Shown: positions 5,347 through 5,425 of the stretch, in pieces
How positions within the stretch are numbered: position 1 is the first letter of the stretch
How the letters are laid out: every line of letters begins with the position of its first letter
Source of the DNA: Deferribacteres bacterium
GTDB lineage: Bacteria; Nitrospirota; Thermodesulfovibrionia; UBA6902
Length of the DNA: 5,425 nt
Direction: 5' to 3'
NCBI GenBank assembly: GCA_013152795.1
Contig: JAADFS010000138.1
Coordinates: 1-5,425 of the forward strand
Program-made: the position numbers and the translations under genes
The notes under the pieces: model-generated
Databases searched by the model: none
Told to the model about the DNA's origin: nothing
Seen by the model: the letters and a program-made list of their open reading frames with translations, nothing else

Positions 5347-5425
5347 TTACAGTGGCATAAATACCGCCGGCGGGGCAGAGGAGTCTGCCGGGAAAGCTTT
5401 ATCTGCGATACCTTCAGGAAATATT
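5347..5425 (-). CDS. Possible C-terminal end of an upstream gene (25 codons visible)
   Basis: On the minus strand a frame enters from the window edge at 5424 and stays open to TAA at 5349-5347. It encodes IFPEGIADKAFPADS, then an Ala/Pro-rich stretch ending AVFMPL. Nothing in this tail identifies a family. Another minus-strand frame, reading from 5423 to the TAG just before the PilZ gene, is also open but is rich in Arg, Lys and Cys and looks less protein-like. Either could be chance at this length. Confidence 0.22.
   Translation of the reverse strand, partial: IFPEGIADKAFPADSSAPPAVFMPL
5364..5389. repeat. GC-rich palindrome beside a short hairpin
   Basis: CCGCCGGCGG (5364-5373) is a perfect 10-bp palindrome. 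Adjacent to it, GGCAGA (5374-5379) and TCTGCC (5384-5389) form a 6-bp stem with a four-base loop. No T-run follows on the minus strand, where the next bases are TATTTATG, so it is at best a weak terminator. If the upstream reading frame here is real, the element lies inside its coding end. Confidence 0.3.

Overview
The window comes from a bacterium, probably Gram-negative. A PilZ-domain protein, a trimeric dUTPase and a legionaminic-acid-type sugar pathway would fit groups such as Nitrospirota or Desulfobacterota, but nothing here fixes the lineage. Every well-supported gene lies on the minus strand, so the window reads biologically from high to low coordinates. I see no rRNA, tRNA, CRISPR array, transposase or attachment site.

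Upstream block (5425 to 4425): the right edge may hold the last 25 codons of an unidentified gene (weak). A PilZ-domain protein of 111 aa (5300-4965) follows, and then dut, which encodes dUTP diphosphatase. The best dut start is 4871, giving 148 aa. A longer reading from 4931 is open but lacks a good ribosome binding site.

Intergenic block (4424 to 4143, 282 bases): no convincing gene. It holds weak inverted repeats just past dut, a perfect 8-bp dyad with extra TTGAC elements around it (4285-4337), a 23-codon plus-strand ORF with a strong Shine-Dalgarno sequence (speculative), and a six-codon leader-like ORF whose stop lies two bases before the next gene. The promoter of the following operon is presumably here, but I cannot place it confidently.

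Sugar operon (4142 to beyond 1): five tightly packed genes encode an extended-SDR NDP-sugar 4,6-dehydratase (LegB type), a PLP-dependent sugar aminotransferase (LegC type), a left-handed beta-helix acyltransferase (NeuD/PglD family), a nonulosonic acid synthase (NeuB/LegI family), and the first 113 codons of a radical SAM protein cut by the window edge. Junctions are an 8-bp overlap, a 32-base gap, a 4-bp ATGA overlap and a 17-base gap. The first four enzymes match, in order, dehydration at C4/C6, amination at C4, N-acylation, and condensation of the 6-deoxy sugar with phosphoenolpyruvate. The expected product is a legionaminic-acid-like nonulosonic acid for surface glycans or flagellin. The hydrolysing 2-epimerase (LegG) and CMP-transferase (LegF) are not in the window and would be expected beyond the left edge or elsewhere. 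The radical SAM gene is the least ordinary member and the best candidate for something undescribed.
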